A stretch of 12,080 bases of DNA from contig CAYYCP010000081.1 in NCBI GenBank assembly GCA_964470375.1, positions 1-12,080 of the forward strand, read 5' to 3'. Below, one piece after another: positions 1 to 10,830 of the stretch. This stretch comes from CAYNQK01 sp964470375. GTDB lineage: Bacteria > Spirochaetota > Spirochaetia > Treponematales > JBGSOB01. Each line of letters starts with the position of its first letter. The first letter of the stretch is position 1. The translations under genes were made by a program, and so were the position numbers. The notes beneath the pieces are model-generated. The model searched no databases. It was not told the origin of the DNA and saw only the letters and a list, made by a program, of their open reading frames with translations.

Positions 1-21
1 CGCAGCGTGAACCAGGAGAAG

Positions 22-61
22 AAGAAAAGGCCGCCTCCGTAAGGGGGTCGGCCCTTTTCTT
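22..61. terminator. Bidirectional rho-independent terminator downstream of the PFOR gene
   Basis: A long hairpin is visible. The left arm is AAGAAAAGGCCGCCTCC (22-38), the loop is GTAA, and the right arm is GGGGG (43-47), CGG (49-51) and CCTTTTCTT (53-61), with single unpaired bases at 48 and 52. That gives about 17 pairs including one G-T wobble. Both outer ends are A-rich on one strand and T-rich on the other, so RNA made in either direction ends its stem in a U-rich tract. It lies 75 nt past the PFOR stop codon, the right place to end that transcript. It may also end a plus-strand gene lying to the left of the window. Confidence 0.75.
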
Positions 62-71
62 TCTTCTCCCC

Positions 72-117
72 CGCCCGCTTAACCTGCTCGCGCCAGCGAG
101 TCAGGTTCAAGCGGGCG
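72..117. repeat. Perfectly paired bulged hairpin in the PFOR 3' trailer
   Basis: The inverted repeat pairs CGCCCGCTT (72-80), AACCTG (81-86) and CTCGC (87-91) with GCGAG (96-100), CAGGTT (102-107) and AAGCGGGCG (109-117). The loop is GCCA, and T101 and C108 are single extrahelical bases, giving 20 base pairs. No T-run follows on either strand, so it is not a classical terminator by itself. It may protect the mRNA 3' end, or be a copy of a dispersed intergenic repeat. The RYYYAAC-like left end and the two extrahelical bases resemble an integron attC site only superficially. Confidence 0.55.
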
Positions 118-135
118 CTCAGCGTGCGCCGTTCG

Positions 136-3702
<3,567 letters not shown>

Positions 3703-3709
3703 GGATGAG

Positions 3710-3714
3710 TCCTT
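3710..3714 (-). promoter_or_regulatory. Ribosome binding site of the PFOR gene
   Basis: AAGGA on the minus strand lies 7 nt before the ATG at 3702. It supports this start rather than the in-frame ATGs a few codons inside the gene. Confidence 0.6.
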
Positions 3715-3824
3715 TGTGGTGAAAGATGGTTTGGATCGGACCGCTCGGTCGACGGCTCTATGAGGATCCTTCGGCTGAACGGGGCGATGTCAAGCGGGCC
3801 GGCCCGGGAACCGGCGGGCGCCAT

Positions 3825-3854
3825 ATAATAGCCGGAAGGGCCTTTCCTTGGCAA
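3825..3854 (-). promoter_or_regulatory. Candidate sigma-70-type promoter for the PFOR gene
   Basis: On the minus strand TTGCCA (3854-3849, 5 of 6 to the -35 consensus) is followed after 18 nt by TATTAT (3830-3825, 5 of 6 to the -10 consensus). Transcription would start near 3818, leaving a leader of roughly 115 nt. That leader holds a perfect 12-bp palindrome CGGGCCGGCCCG (3795-3806) and a small dyad GACCG-CT-CGGTC (3739-3750), either of which could bind a regulator or fold in the RNA. The match is good for such a GC-rich region, but it is unproven. A TTGACA at about 3792-3787 has no convincing -10 partner. Confidence 0.45.
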
Positions 3855-3911
3855 GGCGGCGGGGGGCGGACCGTTCCGGGAGGGCTTGGATAATCAAGGC
3901 TCAAGAAGCAG

Positions 3912-3931
3912 GGGCGGGCCGCCAGCCGCCC
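3912..3931 (-). terminator. Possible weak terminator after the transferase fusion gene
   Basis: GGGCGG (3912-3917) and CCGCCC (3926-3931) form a 6-bp GC stem with an 8-nt loop, directly against the stop codon of the gene ending at 3932. On the minus strand it is followed by a C/T-rich stretch rather than a real T-run, so termination would be weak. Chance pairing in GC-rich DNA is a fair alternative. Confidence 0.25.
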
Positions 3932-5320
3932 TCACAGCCGCTTCGCGTACCGCATTTCGTACTCGCCGAAGAAGTCGATGGTCTTGCGCGCCCCGTCCGG
4001 CTTGAAGCCCAGGTGCTCGTAGAAGGCCCGGGCGGCGGCGTTCTTCTCGAAGGTCCACAGGACGATCTCGCTCCGGCCGCGGGCCCTGGCCTGGGCTTCG
4101 CAGAATTCTGCCAGGCGCCTCCCGATGCCCCGGCCTATGGAGCCGGGGTCCAGGTAGATGCCCCAGAGCTCGAAGGCCTGCGGTCCCTTGTCCGCGTCGC
4201 GACAATCCCCGATGGTGAGGATGCCCTTGATAAGTCCGCCTTCCTCATAGACGTAGGTCTCTTCGGAATCCTCCCGGACCGCCTTGGAGAAGGCCTCCTC
4301 CCGGCGCCTGAGGGCCGAGGGGTCGTGGAGGAAGTCATGCTTGATGAAGTGGCCATACGCATGGCGCCAGCTCATGACGTGGAGCTCGGCCATGCGCGGG
4401 CAGTCCTGGAGGAGGGCGCGGCGGATCACGGCGCCGTGATCCGTTTTGGTCCCGTCCAGGAGACGGGATAGGATTCCGCGTGTCGTCGCGATATCCGCCC
4501 GCAAGGCTTCCTGGGCGCCGGGCTGACCTTGGCAGAGCGGCATGGCCGTCATCTCGAACAGCTTGATGTTGGCGTCCAGCCGCCCCAGGATGTCGGCGGC
4601 CTCGTAGGCGCAGAAGGCTGTCTTCAGCCCGGAGACGAATTCCGGCCGGGCCCACTTCTCCAAGAAGCGCGTGTCATGGTGCGGGATGGCGATGGGCCCG
4701 CCCCCCATGGCGGCCCGTGTCTTTTCGAGCTCGCAGAGGATGGATTTGAGGTAATTGTCGACGCAGTTCTTGGCCGTGAGGAGCTCCCCGCGCAGGGCCT
4801 TCTTGGCGGCCCAGACGATGTGGAAGAGGAAGTCGCGGCATGCGTTCATGACTGCGCGTGCATCGGGCTGCGTTATGGGCTTTTCTTCCGGCGCGGTTCC
4901 GGCGCGAGCAAGCCCCGAGAGGATGCCATCCTTGTCCAGGATGATGGCGTGAGCCGTCTCCGCGACCTTGGCCAACTCAGGGCAGAGGCCGACCGCGGCC
5001 GGCACGATGATCGCGTCCAGGTCCTGTCCCTCGGCCCCCAGAAGGCGGTATTCGAAGCCCTTCCACCAGGGGGCGTCCTCGGTGAAGAAGAGGGCCGGTT
5101 CGATGATGGCATTGAGCCAGCTGGCATCGGCTTTGTAGCTCTCGAAATTGTCCATGAAGAAGACGAAATCGTAATTGGAGTACTGGTCGGCTGGCATAAT
5201 CTGGCGCGCGCGCGATCCCAGGAGGAGGATGGCCCGGCAGTCCTCCTGGGCCAGGCCCCAGGCTCGCGCGCGTTCGATGATCCTGTCCCCCGCTATCGCT
5301 TCCTCAGTCCGTGCATCCAT
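3932..5320 (-). CDS. AadE-like nucleotidyltransferase fused to GNAT acetyltransferase
   Basis: The protein is 462 residues from the chosen ATG at 5320. Residues about 1-290 resemble aminoglycoside 6-adenylyltransferase (ANT(6)/AadE): a GSRA nucleotide-binding motif (35-38), then NYDFVFF with D51, and a third acidic site LDAIIVP with D102. The first Asp of the usual D-x-D pair is Asn49 here, so nucleotidyl transfer may be impaired. Residues about 296-462 are a complete GNAT domain with the acetyl-CoA loop RGIGRR (397-402) and the motif-B segment NAAARAFYEHLGF (427-439). Adenylylation or acetylation of an aminoglycoside or other small molecule is possible; the substrate cannot be told. A GTG at 5362 would add 14 Arg-rich residues and has a GGTGAT-type ribosome site against it. 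I prefer 5320 because ANT(6) proteins begin at this point and the added stretch covers a dyad. It has high GC like the PFOR gene, and stands as a single gene between the two other units. Confidence 0.85.
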   Translation of the reverse strand: MDARTEEAIAGDRIIERARAWGLAQEDCRAILLLGSRARQIMPADQYSNYDFVFFMDNFESYKADASWLNAIIEPALFFTEDAPWWKGFEYRLLGAEGQDLDAIIVPAAVGLCPELAKVAETAHAIILDKDGILSGLARAGTAPEEKPITQPDARAVMNACRDFLFHIVWAAKKALRGELLTAKNCVDNYLKSILCELEKTRAAMGGGPIAIPHHDTRFLEKWARPEFVSGLKTAFCAYEAADILGRLDANIKLFEMTAMPLCQGQPGAQEALRADIATTRGILSRLLDGTKTDHGAVIRRALLQDCPRMAELHVMSWRHAYGHFIKHDFLHDPSALRRREEAFSKAVREDSEETYVYEEGGLIKGILTIGDCRDADKGPQAFELWGIYLDPGSIGRGIGRRLAEFCEAQARARGRSEIVLWTFEKNAAARAFYEHLGFKPDGARKTIDFFGEYEMRYAKRL

Positions 5321-5343
5321 GCGCCCATCTTGGCCGCGCCTCG

Positions 5344-5358
5344 GCCTTGAGTCAAGGC
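5344..5358. promoter_or_regulatory. Operator-like dyad before the transferase fusion gene
   Basis: GCCTTGAGTCAAGGC is a perfect inverted repeat with 7-bp arms around one central base. It lies 24 nt upstream of the preferred ATG at 5320, and inside the coding region only if the GTG at 5362 is used. It could be a repressor site or a small RNA hairpin. No strong promoter is obvious around it. Confidence 0.3.
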
Positions 5359-5415
5359 GCACATCACCCTAAGCCAAGACATTTTGGAATGCACTATTGC
5401 GAGATCGTTCCATTT

Positions 5416-7218
5416 TCAATAATGGAGCATGCCCATAAATGCTTCGTTCTCACCTGAGCCAGGCCGGTATTTCACGCCGATACTCGTTTTTTGGGAAAAT
5501 TCTGCGGGAGTTCCAAACAAGGCAGTCCATCCGCTGAGAGATAGGCTTTCATCAAGATTATTCCTGGTCGGGCCGAGTAGGGATGCTTCAATAGTGCCCA
5601 TTGAAAAAACGCCGATGAAGGGATCGAGGGTGAACGGTTCTCCTGTGGCGCCATCGATCTCTACCACCCGGTCTGGCGCGAAGAATGATGCTTTGTTGAT
5701 GGATAATATGAATTCCCGCCAAAGCATGGAGAGCGGTTTCTGGAAAAACGAGGCCGCATATTCCCATCCATCAACGCTTGCGTGCATCGACTGCCTTATG
5801 AAATCCAATCCATCATCATCCACCAATATCCCGGGGCTAGAGGAATCCCAATCAATGTCGCCTGAGAGGCCGCATAAATAGGCTATGAACAATGCCCCGA
5901 GTCCTCGTTTTCCGGCTGAGTCCATGGCTCCGTCCGCGTCGGGGCCGCGTAGAGAGTATACCGCCGGTGAAGAGAGATACCGCATCACGAATCGTAGGTT
6001 GCCGCCAGACAAGCCCAGACCGATCGCGTTCTCAATAAAATGCGATACAGCTTCATCGAAAGCGGCATCCTCGTAGGGAGGATCGGGATCACCGGCCCTG
6101 ATATAGGGATATGTTTTCATTGCGAATCGCGCTAGATGTTGATACTCATGAGCGATAGTGGCGGCTAACGCCCTGGCTGAATACGCGGGATCTCCATCGG
6201 TACCCTCGGGTATGCCAGTATAGAGTATGTCGCAGCCGTTCGAGGTTGGATTATAAGCTGAAGAGGATATGTCCTCTGAATAGGGGAAAAAGTCGCAGGG
6301 ATTGAAGAAGCCCACGACATCATGGGCTTGATTGAGGATGCCTGTCATGAGGATCGAGATCCCCCCGTCTTCATCTGGATCAGGCGCTTCACCGAATAGT
6401 GTCGTCAAGCGCGGCCCGATGATCCTGGTGAGGATGTCGAATAGGGCGTCCGTATCCGCGGGATCCGTGATCGATGCGCGATCAAGCCAGATTCTCCAGC
6501 CTGTCTCTGAAAGTACTAATTCAGCTTCGACATTGAAGCCTGGTTCGCCGGTTCCCTTGGATGGATCGGCTAGATGGAACATCCGCAGCGTTCCTATCTC
6601 GGGCGGGGGCTTCACATTCTTGGCCAGCGCCATGGCCGGTCTCGTTTCACCGGCAGTTTTCTGATTTTGAAAGGACTCAAGGAAATTTAGCCGTATATCC
6701 CGGATAGGATCATCCACGCGCGCGCCGGTTGAGATGGAAGATGCTTTCGCACCTGGCTCCTCATCAATGGCTGGAAGCGATATCTCGATGTCAACGCCTG
6801 AGTCCGAACATGATATGAGAACCGGAGCGTATCGACCCGGGGCGAACAGCCCAGTCGCTCCGTGTTGCGAGATTTGAATGCGGTCCTGCGTTCCCGGCAG
6901 ATACGAGGCTGGAAAGATCGAGATTCGTATGGTGTCGGCACTCCCGACAGGCGGGAATAATTCGATCATATGGTTCCCTGGAGACAGCAGCGTATAGATG
7001 CTGCGTCCGTATCCAAGCGTTCCATCCAGGCTGCTGATCCATTCCCCCGCGCTGTCCGCGATGAGGAGGATTGGGCTCCCCTCTCTCGCGCTTGCGCCGT
7101 CTGCGGGGAAGAGGATGGATGCCTGCGGACCGGATGCCTGGCCACAGGCCAAGAGGAATGCGAGATGCGCCAATAACATTCCGGCAAGGAAGGCTGCCGC
7201 TATCGGGAACCTTTTCAT
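5416..7218 (-). CDS. Exported lipoprotein zinc metallopeptidase, M30/hyicolysin-like
   Basis: A 600-residue protein, the last gene of the operon. It starts with a lipoprotein signal peptide (KR at 2-3, hydrophobic 6-24, lipobox LLAC with C25), so it should be a lipid-anchored surface or periplasmic protein. Residues 26-260 look like beta-rich non-catalytic domains. The catalytic part begins near 280 with an acidic loop (PDEDGG) and a strand ISILMTGI, then SNGCDILYTGI (326-336), an order typical of M30-type peptidases. The zinc site is HEYQH (357-361), with E389 in FDEAVSHFIE the likely third ligand and E358 the catalytic base. Its ATG overlaps the stop of the preceding gene as ATGA, indicating translational coupling. 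The frame is intact across 6-base A or T runs. The substrate is unknown, and the family assignment rests on motif order only. Confidence 0.8.
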   Translation of the reverse strand: MKRFPIAAAFLAGMLLAHLAFLLACGQASGPQASILFPADGASAREGSPILLIADSAGEWISSLDGTLGYGRSIYTLLSPGNHMIELFPPVGSADTIRISIFPASYLPGTQDRIQISQHGATGLFAPGRYAPVLISCSDSGVDIEISLPAIDEEPGAKASSISTGARVDDPIRDIRLNFLESFQNQKTAGETRPAMALAKNVKPPPEIGTLRMFHLADPSKGTGEPGFNVEAELVLSETGWRIWLDRASITDPADTDALFDILTRIIGPRLTTLFGEAPDPDEDGGISILMTGILNQAHDVVGFFNPCDFFPYSEDISSSAYNPTSNGCDILYTGIPEGTDGDPAYSARALAATIAHEYQHLARFAMKTYPYIRAGDPDPPYEDAAFDEAVSHFIENAIGLGLSGGNLRFVMRYLSSPAVYSLRGPDADGAMDSAGKRGLGALFIAYLCGLSGDIDWDSSSPGILVDDDGLDFIRQSMHASVDGWEYAASFFQKPLSMLWREFILSINKASFFAPDRVVEIDGATGEPFTLDPFIGVFSMGTIEASLLGPTRNNLDESLSLSGWTALFGTPAEFSQKTSIGVKYRPGSGENEAFMGMLHY

Positions 7219-7904
7219 TGCACCTGGAATGGGAAGGAGGGGCCCTCGATCGCGCAGACGGAAAAGTACTGAGCGCTTTCAAGGAGAGGATCGCCATAGA
7301 TCGCCTGGGCTTCCACTTTTACAGAATATGAGGCGGAAAGTAGAGTCCCTGCCGGGATGATGGCCTGGCTCTCGGGGATCGACCGTGAATATACCAGATT
7401 CCCGTTTCTCGCGATACGGAGTAGATATGCCGTCGCGCCTTCAACCGGGGTCCATGAAAGAGCGATAGCAGCGGCGCTGGAGAGGGTTTGGCCGCTCAGA
7501 GCGGATGAGCCAGCGGCATCCGCCAATTCTACGATCGAGGGCTCTGATTCGAGCGATACGAATGGGATATCCAGGCTTTTTGGTGTATCTGAAACCGCTG
7601 AACGCGCTGAGATGGAATATGTGCCCCCAAGGGATTGGGCAATGCTTCCTGCATAGGAGGCGGTCTGGGCTGAGAAGGGCAAGAGCATGGATGACCCTGA
7701 GGGATCCAAGAGGGTCACGCGGGCGGCGTTCAAGGCCATGCCGTCTGAGCCCTCTATAAATACGTTGATTTTCAGGCTTTGCCCGGAAGGCCGCTCCATG
7801 CGCGCGCGAAGATGGATTTCTTGATCCATGAAGCCACAAGATTGGAGAAACACGCACAGTAGCGTGATGAACCCGAGCAGGAAAAGCGCGCGGACCCTAG
7901 CCAT
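7215..7904 (-). CDS. Small exported lipoprotein with fibronectin III-like domain
   Basis: A 229-residue protein with a signal peptide (hydrophobic 7-20) and lipobox LQSC with C23. Residues about 44-105 look like a beta-sandwich of the carboxypeptidase-regulatory or Ig type (VFIEGSDG followed by ARVTLLDPSG). Residues about 146-206 look like a fibronectin type III domain: ALSWTPVEGATAYLLRI is the typical B-C strand signature, and Tyr and Val alternate later. No catalytic motif is seen, so a binding or structural role at the cell surface is likely. It overlaps the upstream propeller gene by 8 nt (the ATG at 7904 precedes that gene's TAG at 7899-7897) and the downstream peptidase by 4 nt. It may act as a partner of the peptidase; that is inference from position only. 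Confidence 0.75.
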   Translation of the reverse strand: MARVRALFLLGFITLLCVFLQSCGFMDQEIHLRARMERPSGQSLKINVFIEGSDGMALNAARVTLLDPSGSSMLLPFSAQTASYAGSIAQSLGGTYSISARSAVSDTPKSLDIPFVSLESEPSIVELADAAGSSALSGQTLSSAAAIALSWTPVEGATAYLLRIARNGNLVYSRSIPESQAIIPAGTLLSASYSVKVEAQAIYGDPLLESAQYFSVCAIEGPSFPFQVQ

Positions 7905-9224
7905 TCGTCTTTTCCAAGCCCTCAGGACCGATGCGCCAATTCATCCTGATACCGTAGAAAATGTTTCCTTGGGGGATGAGCATGATATCCTTGTATTTCA
8001 TGGTATAGGTGAGGCAGTAAACACCGCCTAATCCCCAGTCCGCCCCGAGTTTCCGGCCATCGCCAGCGTCATATAGTTCTATGTTTTCTTCAGTAGGTAC
8101 ATAGAGTACTCCGTTATGTGCCTGTGGAGTTGCGCCTTTGCGTGGATTTTCGGTCTCCTGTGACCAGATGATTTACCGGTGAGGGAAGAGAAGCAATAAA
8201 GACTGTCAACGCCTTTCCACTCGGGATTAATATGTCCGTTTATTAGCCATGCGCCGGTAGCCTTATAAATATAGTCGCCATCCGCTGATGCCGCCGCCCC
8301 TCCACAAATATTGATGTGCCGATTGAGCACCCTCCCATCCCTGCAATCGACCATATAGAAACCAATCGTAGAGGGTTGTGTGGTGTCATAGGCATGGAAG
8401 TACATGGTGTCTTGATATATCAATGCTGGGTCGTAATGGATTACGTTGTCGAGGGTCCATAGCCGGGTTCCGGAAGGAATGTCATAACGGCCTACGAAGC
8501 CGTAGTCCGGATAATCATGGTTGACGTTGTAGGTCCCAAGGATCAAGGAATTGCCATATTTACTCATGCTTACGCTATTCCAGACGAGTGTAGTGAAATC
8601 ATTGCTTGATAGGAATTCTACAGGGAGGAGATAGTGGCCTGCCTGGCCGTCTATGGCTGTACGCAACGTAAAGTCCAATTTCGCCAAGCCATAGGGGCTG
8701 CTCACATAGAGACTGTTGTCAATGAAGTACCTGTCCCAGGCTGAGTACAGAGTATAGGGGAAGTCTAGTGAATAGATAGCGGTGACAGCTCCCGTCTCCT
8801 TGTCGATTTCAGCGATCTGCTCTTCCCTGTTCGATTCTTCCATCCATGCCAACACAGATGAAGGAGTGATAGTTGGATTCAATACTATCATATCTTCATA
8901 TATGGGCCCGCCAAATGGATTCTCGCATTTCCATTTGAGGGCAAGCGCCTCCAGATCGTATGCGTAGACGGTATTGGTGAAGCGATCGATGAGGTAGGCG
9001 ACGCCATCCTCAACCCGCAGCTCCTCATTGTAGTCTGTCGGTATGGGTTCGTAAAAGACTACGTCCAAGTCAATATCGACGACTGGGCGAGGGCCGCAGG
9101 CGGCGCATGCGCATAAGGCGATCGATAAAGAGGTGAAAAGAACGAGATCCAGGAAACGTGTCCGATGACATTCCTTTTCAAAAGTACTTGGAGTATCCTC
9201 GCACCATTGTGGGTAATCATTCAT
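7897..9224 (-). pseudogene. PQQ-like beta-propeller lipoprotein, frameshifted near its end
   Basis: Reconstructed as one gene of about 442 residues. As written, the frame opened at 9224 runs into a TAG at 8081-8079, but the sequence stops looking propeller-like at 8172-8174. Adding one A to the coding-strand run there turns SLTGKSSGHRR into SLTGKIIWSQETENPR and opens the rest of the gene to TAG at 7899-7897, including NGVLYVPTEENIELYDAGDG. The protein has a long N-terminal segment, a hydrophobic stretch (25-42) with cysteines C38, C40 and C43 as possible lipid sites, then repeated propeller blades such as NTVYAYDLEALALKWK and LYCFSSLTGK. The ATG at 9224 overlaps the lipase stop by 8 nt; an ATG at 9236 is also in frame. 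The propeller family often acts in ligand binding or assembly scaffolding. The shift removes the last 78 codons or so, so a shortened protein may still be made. Confidence 0.8.
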
Positions 9225-10826
9225 TCTTTTTCTCATTCCAATATACCCAATTGTCTGTATAGCTTTCCATTCCCTCGGCTTTTAAAATATCATAAACGTG
9301 ACCGGCTTTTTGGGGGTTGGAAACGGAGCCAGGATTTGGTCCCCATAGGGTATCGTCGGTCTGGATTGTTATATGGTTCCATGAAGGTGGTGCCTTAGTT
9401 ATAGGGTTTGTCAAGTCGGTGTCTTTTAGTATATACTTGTCTGAAGCACCCGTAAAAGCTTTCCCCCCGTATTTGCTTTTTCCATTCTTATCAAGGGGGT
9501 TGACCGCGTCAACTGGCATGAAGGCGTCGCTGCCGTTCGTCTTGGCGTTCAGAAGGCGGTCATTGTATGTGCCATTGATATCTCGCGAGATGTTCCAAGC
9601 GACACCAGCGTTGATGGCGCATGCAGTGTGGCAGATTGCGAGGGCTGCTGCGGCAAATACGCCTTCAGGTTGAAATAGCAGCGCTGATACAACGCCAAGA
9701 CCTACATACATCGCCGCCGCGGATGTATGCCAGATCGTCGCTGCGCCGGTAACATTTTCATAAGTTTTCACCCATTTTTGTATGTCGTCCATAGTAGTCT
9801 GTGATATTTTAAATTCTGAAACGAGCATTCCTAATAAATCATTATTAGTGCCTGCGTATACTAGGATGGGGATATTCTCTGGTATAGGTTTCTCTGTTAC
9901 CATCTCCTGAACGGTGATAGCCTTGCTTATCGTCTCATATACAGGCTTCACGTAGTAATACGCGTATATCGGTTGCCTGTATGACTCGGCCTGGTAGATG
10001 GTGATCCCATATTTTTTCACTGGTACCCAACGCACAAGGATGATGTAGCCCATGCAGACCTTCTGCCAGTAGCCTGGAGTCTTGATACGCGTTTCCGTCG
10101 TAGTGACTGTTCTTTTTCTGGGGTAAGACTTTTCAGATAGCCATTTCTGGTAATATGCGCTCCCTGGAGTAAAATCATCCATCACATCGACGCCTACCTG
10201 GCCAATCCCATCGATTTTTGCCTCTAGAAAGGCCTTGGCTATGCCCTTGGTGTCGAAATTCATGCCGCCTAGTTCCATCAATTATGGAATTCCCAAACCA
10301 GTGAATATCTTGTCCAGCATGTCATTATCGATCATATTGAGCACGTCACCGCCATACACTGGCAGTCCGAGGGTGGCGGTCATGCCGCTGACGATATCAT
10401 TCGCAAGATTCTTGACGTTTCTGCCTAGCGCATCCTTCCCGCCCGTAAGGGGGGTGTACCCATTGATCGGGCCTGCCAGGCTGATAATGGCTTTGACATT
10501 GTTCTTCTGGAGCGGCAGTCCATAGACTCCTATTCGCTCTCCCTCCGCGCAGGCAGCGGTGTAGGTAAAGGCCCTCATCCTGCCCTGACTATGGCCGATC
10601 AGGACTTGATTGGGTACAGAGGAAAATTTCTCATATGCATCCTTCTGTTGAATCTCGAAGCGGGTTGTCCAACTGCTGTAGTATGTTCCATTTTGTTGTA
10701 TCCCCCGCCCGTCCCGGGGAAGCCTATGCCATTGTAGACGGGCATTGGCGCTGGGGACGGATCAACTTGCCTGGCACAGATGGCTGCGATGCTGATAGCG
10801 ATGATAATGTAGATGTGTTTTCTCAT
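9217..10826 (-). pseudogene. Exported alpha/beta-hydrolase lipase, one frameshift and one internal stop
   Basis: Reconstructed as one gene of about 536 codons from the ATG at 10826, which follows an excellent ribosome site (GGAGAGGTGA, 10840-10831). The N-terminus is a signal peptide (hydrophobic 6-16) with C17 as a possible lipid site. Next come a glycine-rich oxyanion-type segment (VYNGIGFPGTGGG), nucleophile elbow GHSQG with S80, then SLAGPINGY. A conserved-looking TPGSAYYQKWL follows, then SDAFMPVDAVN with D434 as likely acid, and NHITI with H485 as likely catalytic His. Two lesions: one A is missing from the run at 10691-10694 (repair gives YNKNGTYYSSW), and TAA at 10284-10282 is codon 182, with the same frame continuing directly beyond it. 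The separate pieces are not independent genes: the middle one would start after its own nucleophile, and the last has no proper ribosome site. As written no active lipase is expected. Confidence 0.78.
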
Positions 10827-10830
10827 TTTC

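Noticed and set aside
1..42. C-terminus of a plus-strand gene ending in TAA at 40-42
   Set aside because: Only 13 codons are inside the window (ending KKKRPPP), too few to support. The position inside a bidirectional terminator makes it possible, so it is mentioned in the hairpin finding only.
72..117. Integron attC site
   Set aside because: Only one arm end fits the RYYYAAC pattern. The partner is broken by a bulge, the site is short, and there is no integrase or cassette array.
5409..5426. Terminator at the end of the lipoprotein operon (TCCATT and AATGGA with a 6-nt loop)
   Set aside because: The stem is short and AT-rich, overlaps the last codons of the peptidase gene, and is not followed by a T-run. 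No convincing operon terminator was found in 5363-5415.
9217..10281. A separate 354-residue gene starting just after the TAA at 10282-10284
   Set aside because: It is in the same frame as the preceding piece, has no suitable ribosome site, and supplies exactly the Asp and His parts that the lipase lacks.
10282..10578. A separate small gene starting at the ATG at 10578
   Set aside because: The open frame extends upstream of this ATG through the hydrolase elbow GHSQG, whose last residue directly precedes an Arg and this Met. The ATG is internal to the lipase.
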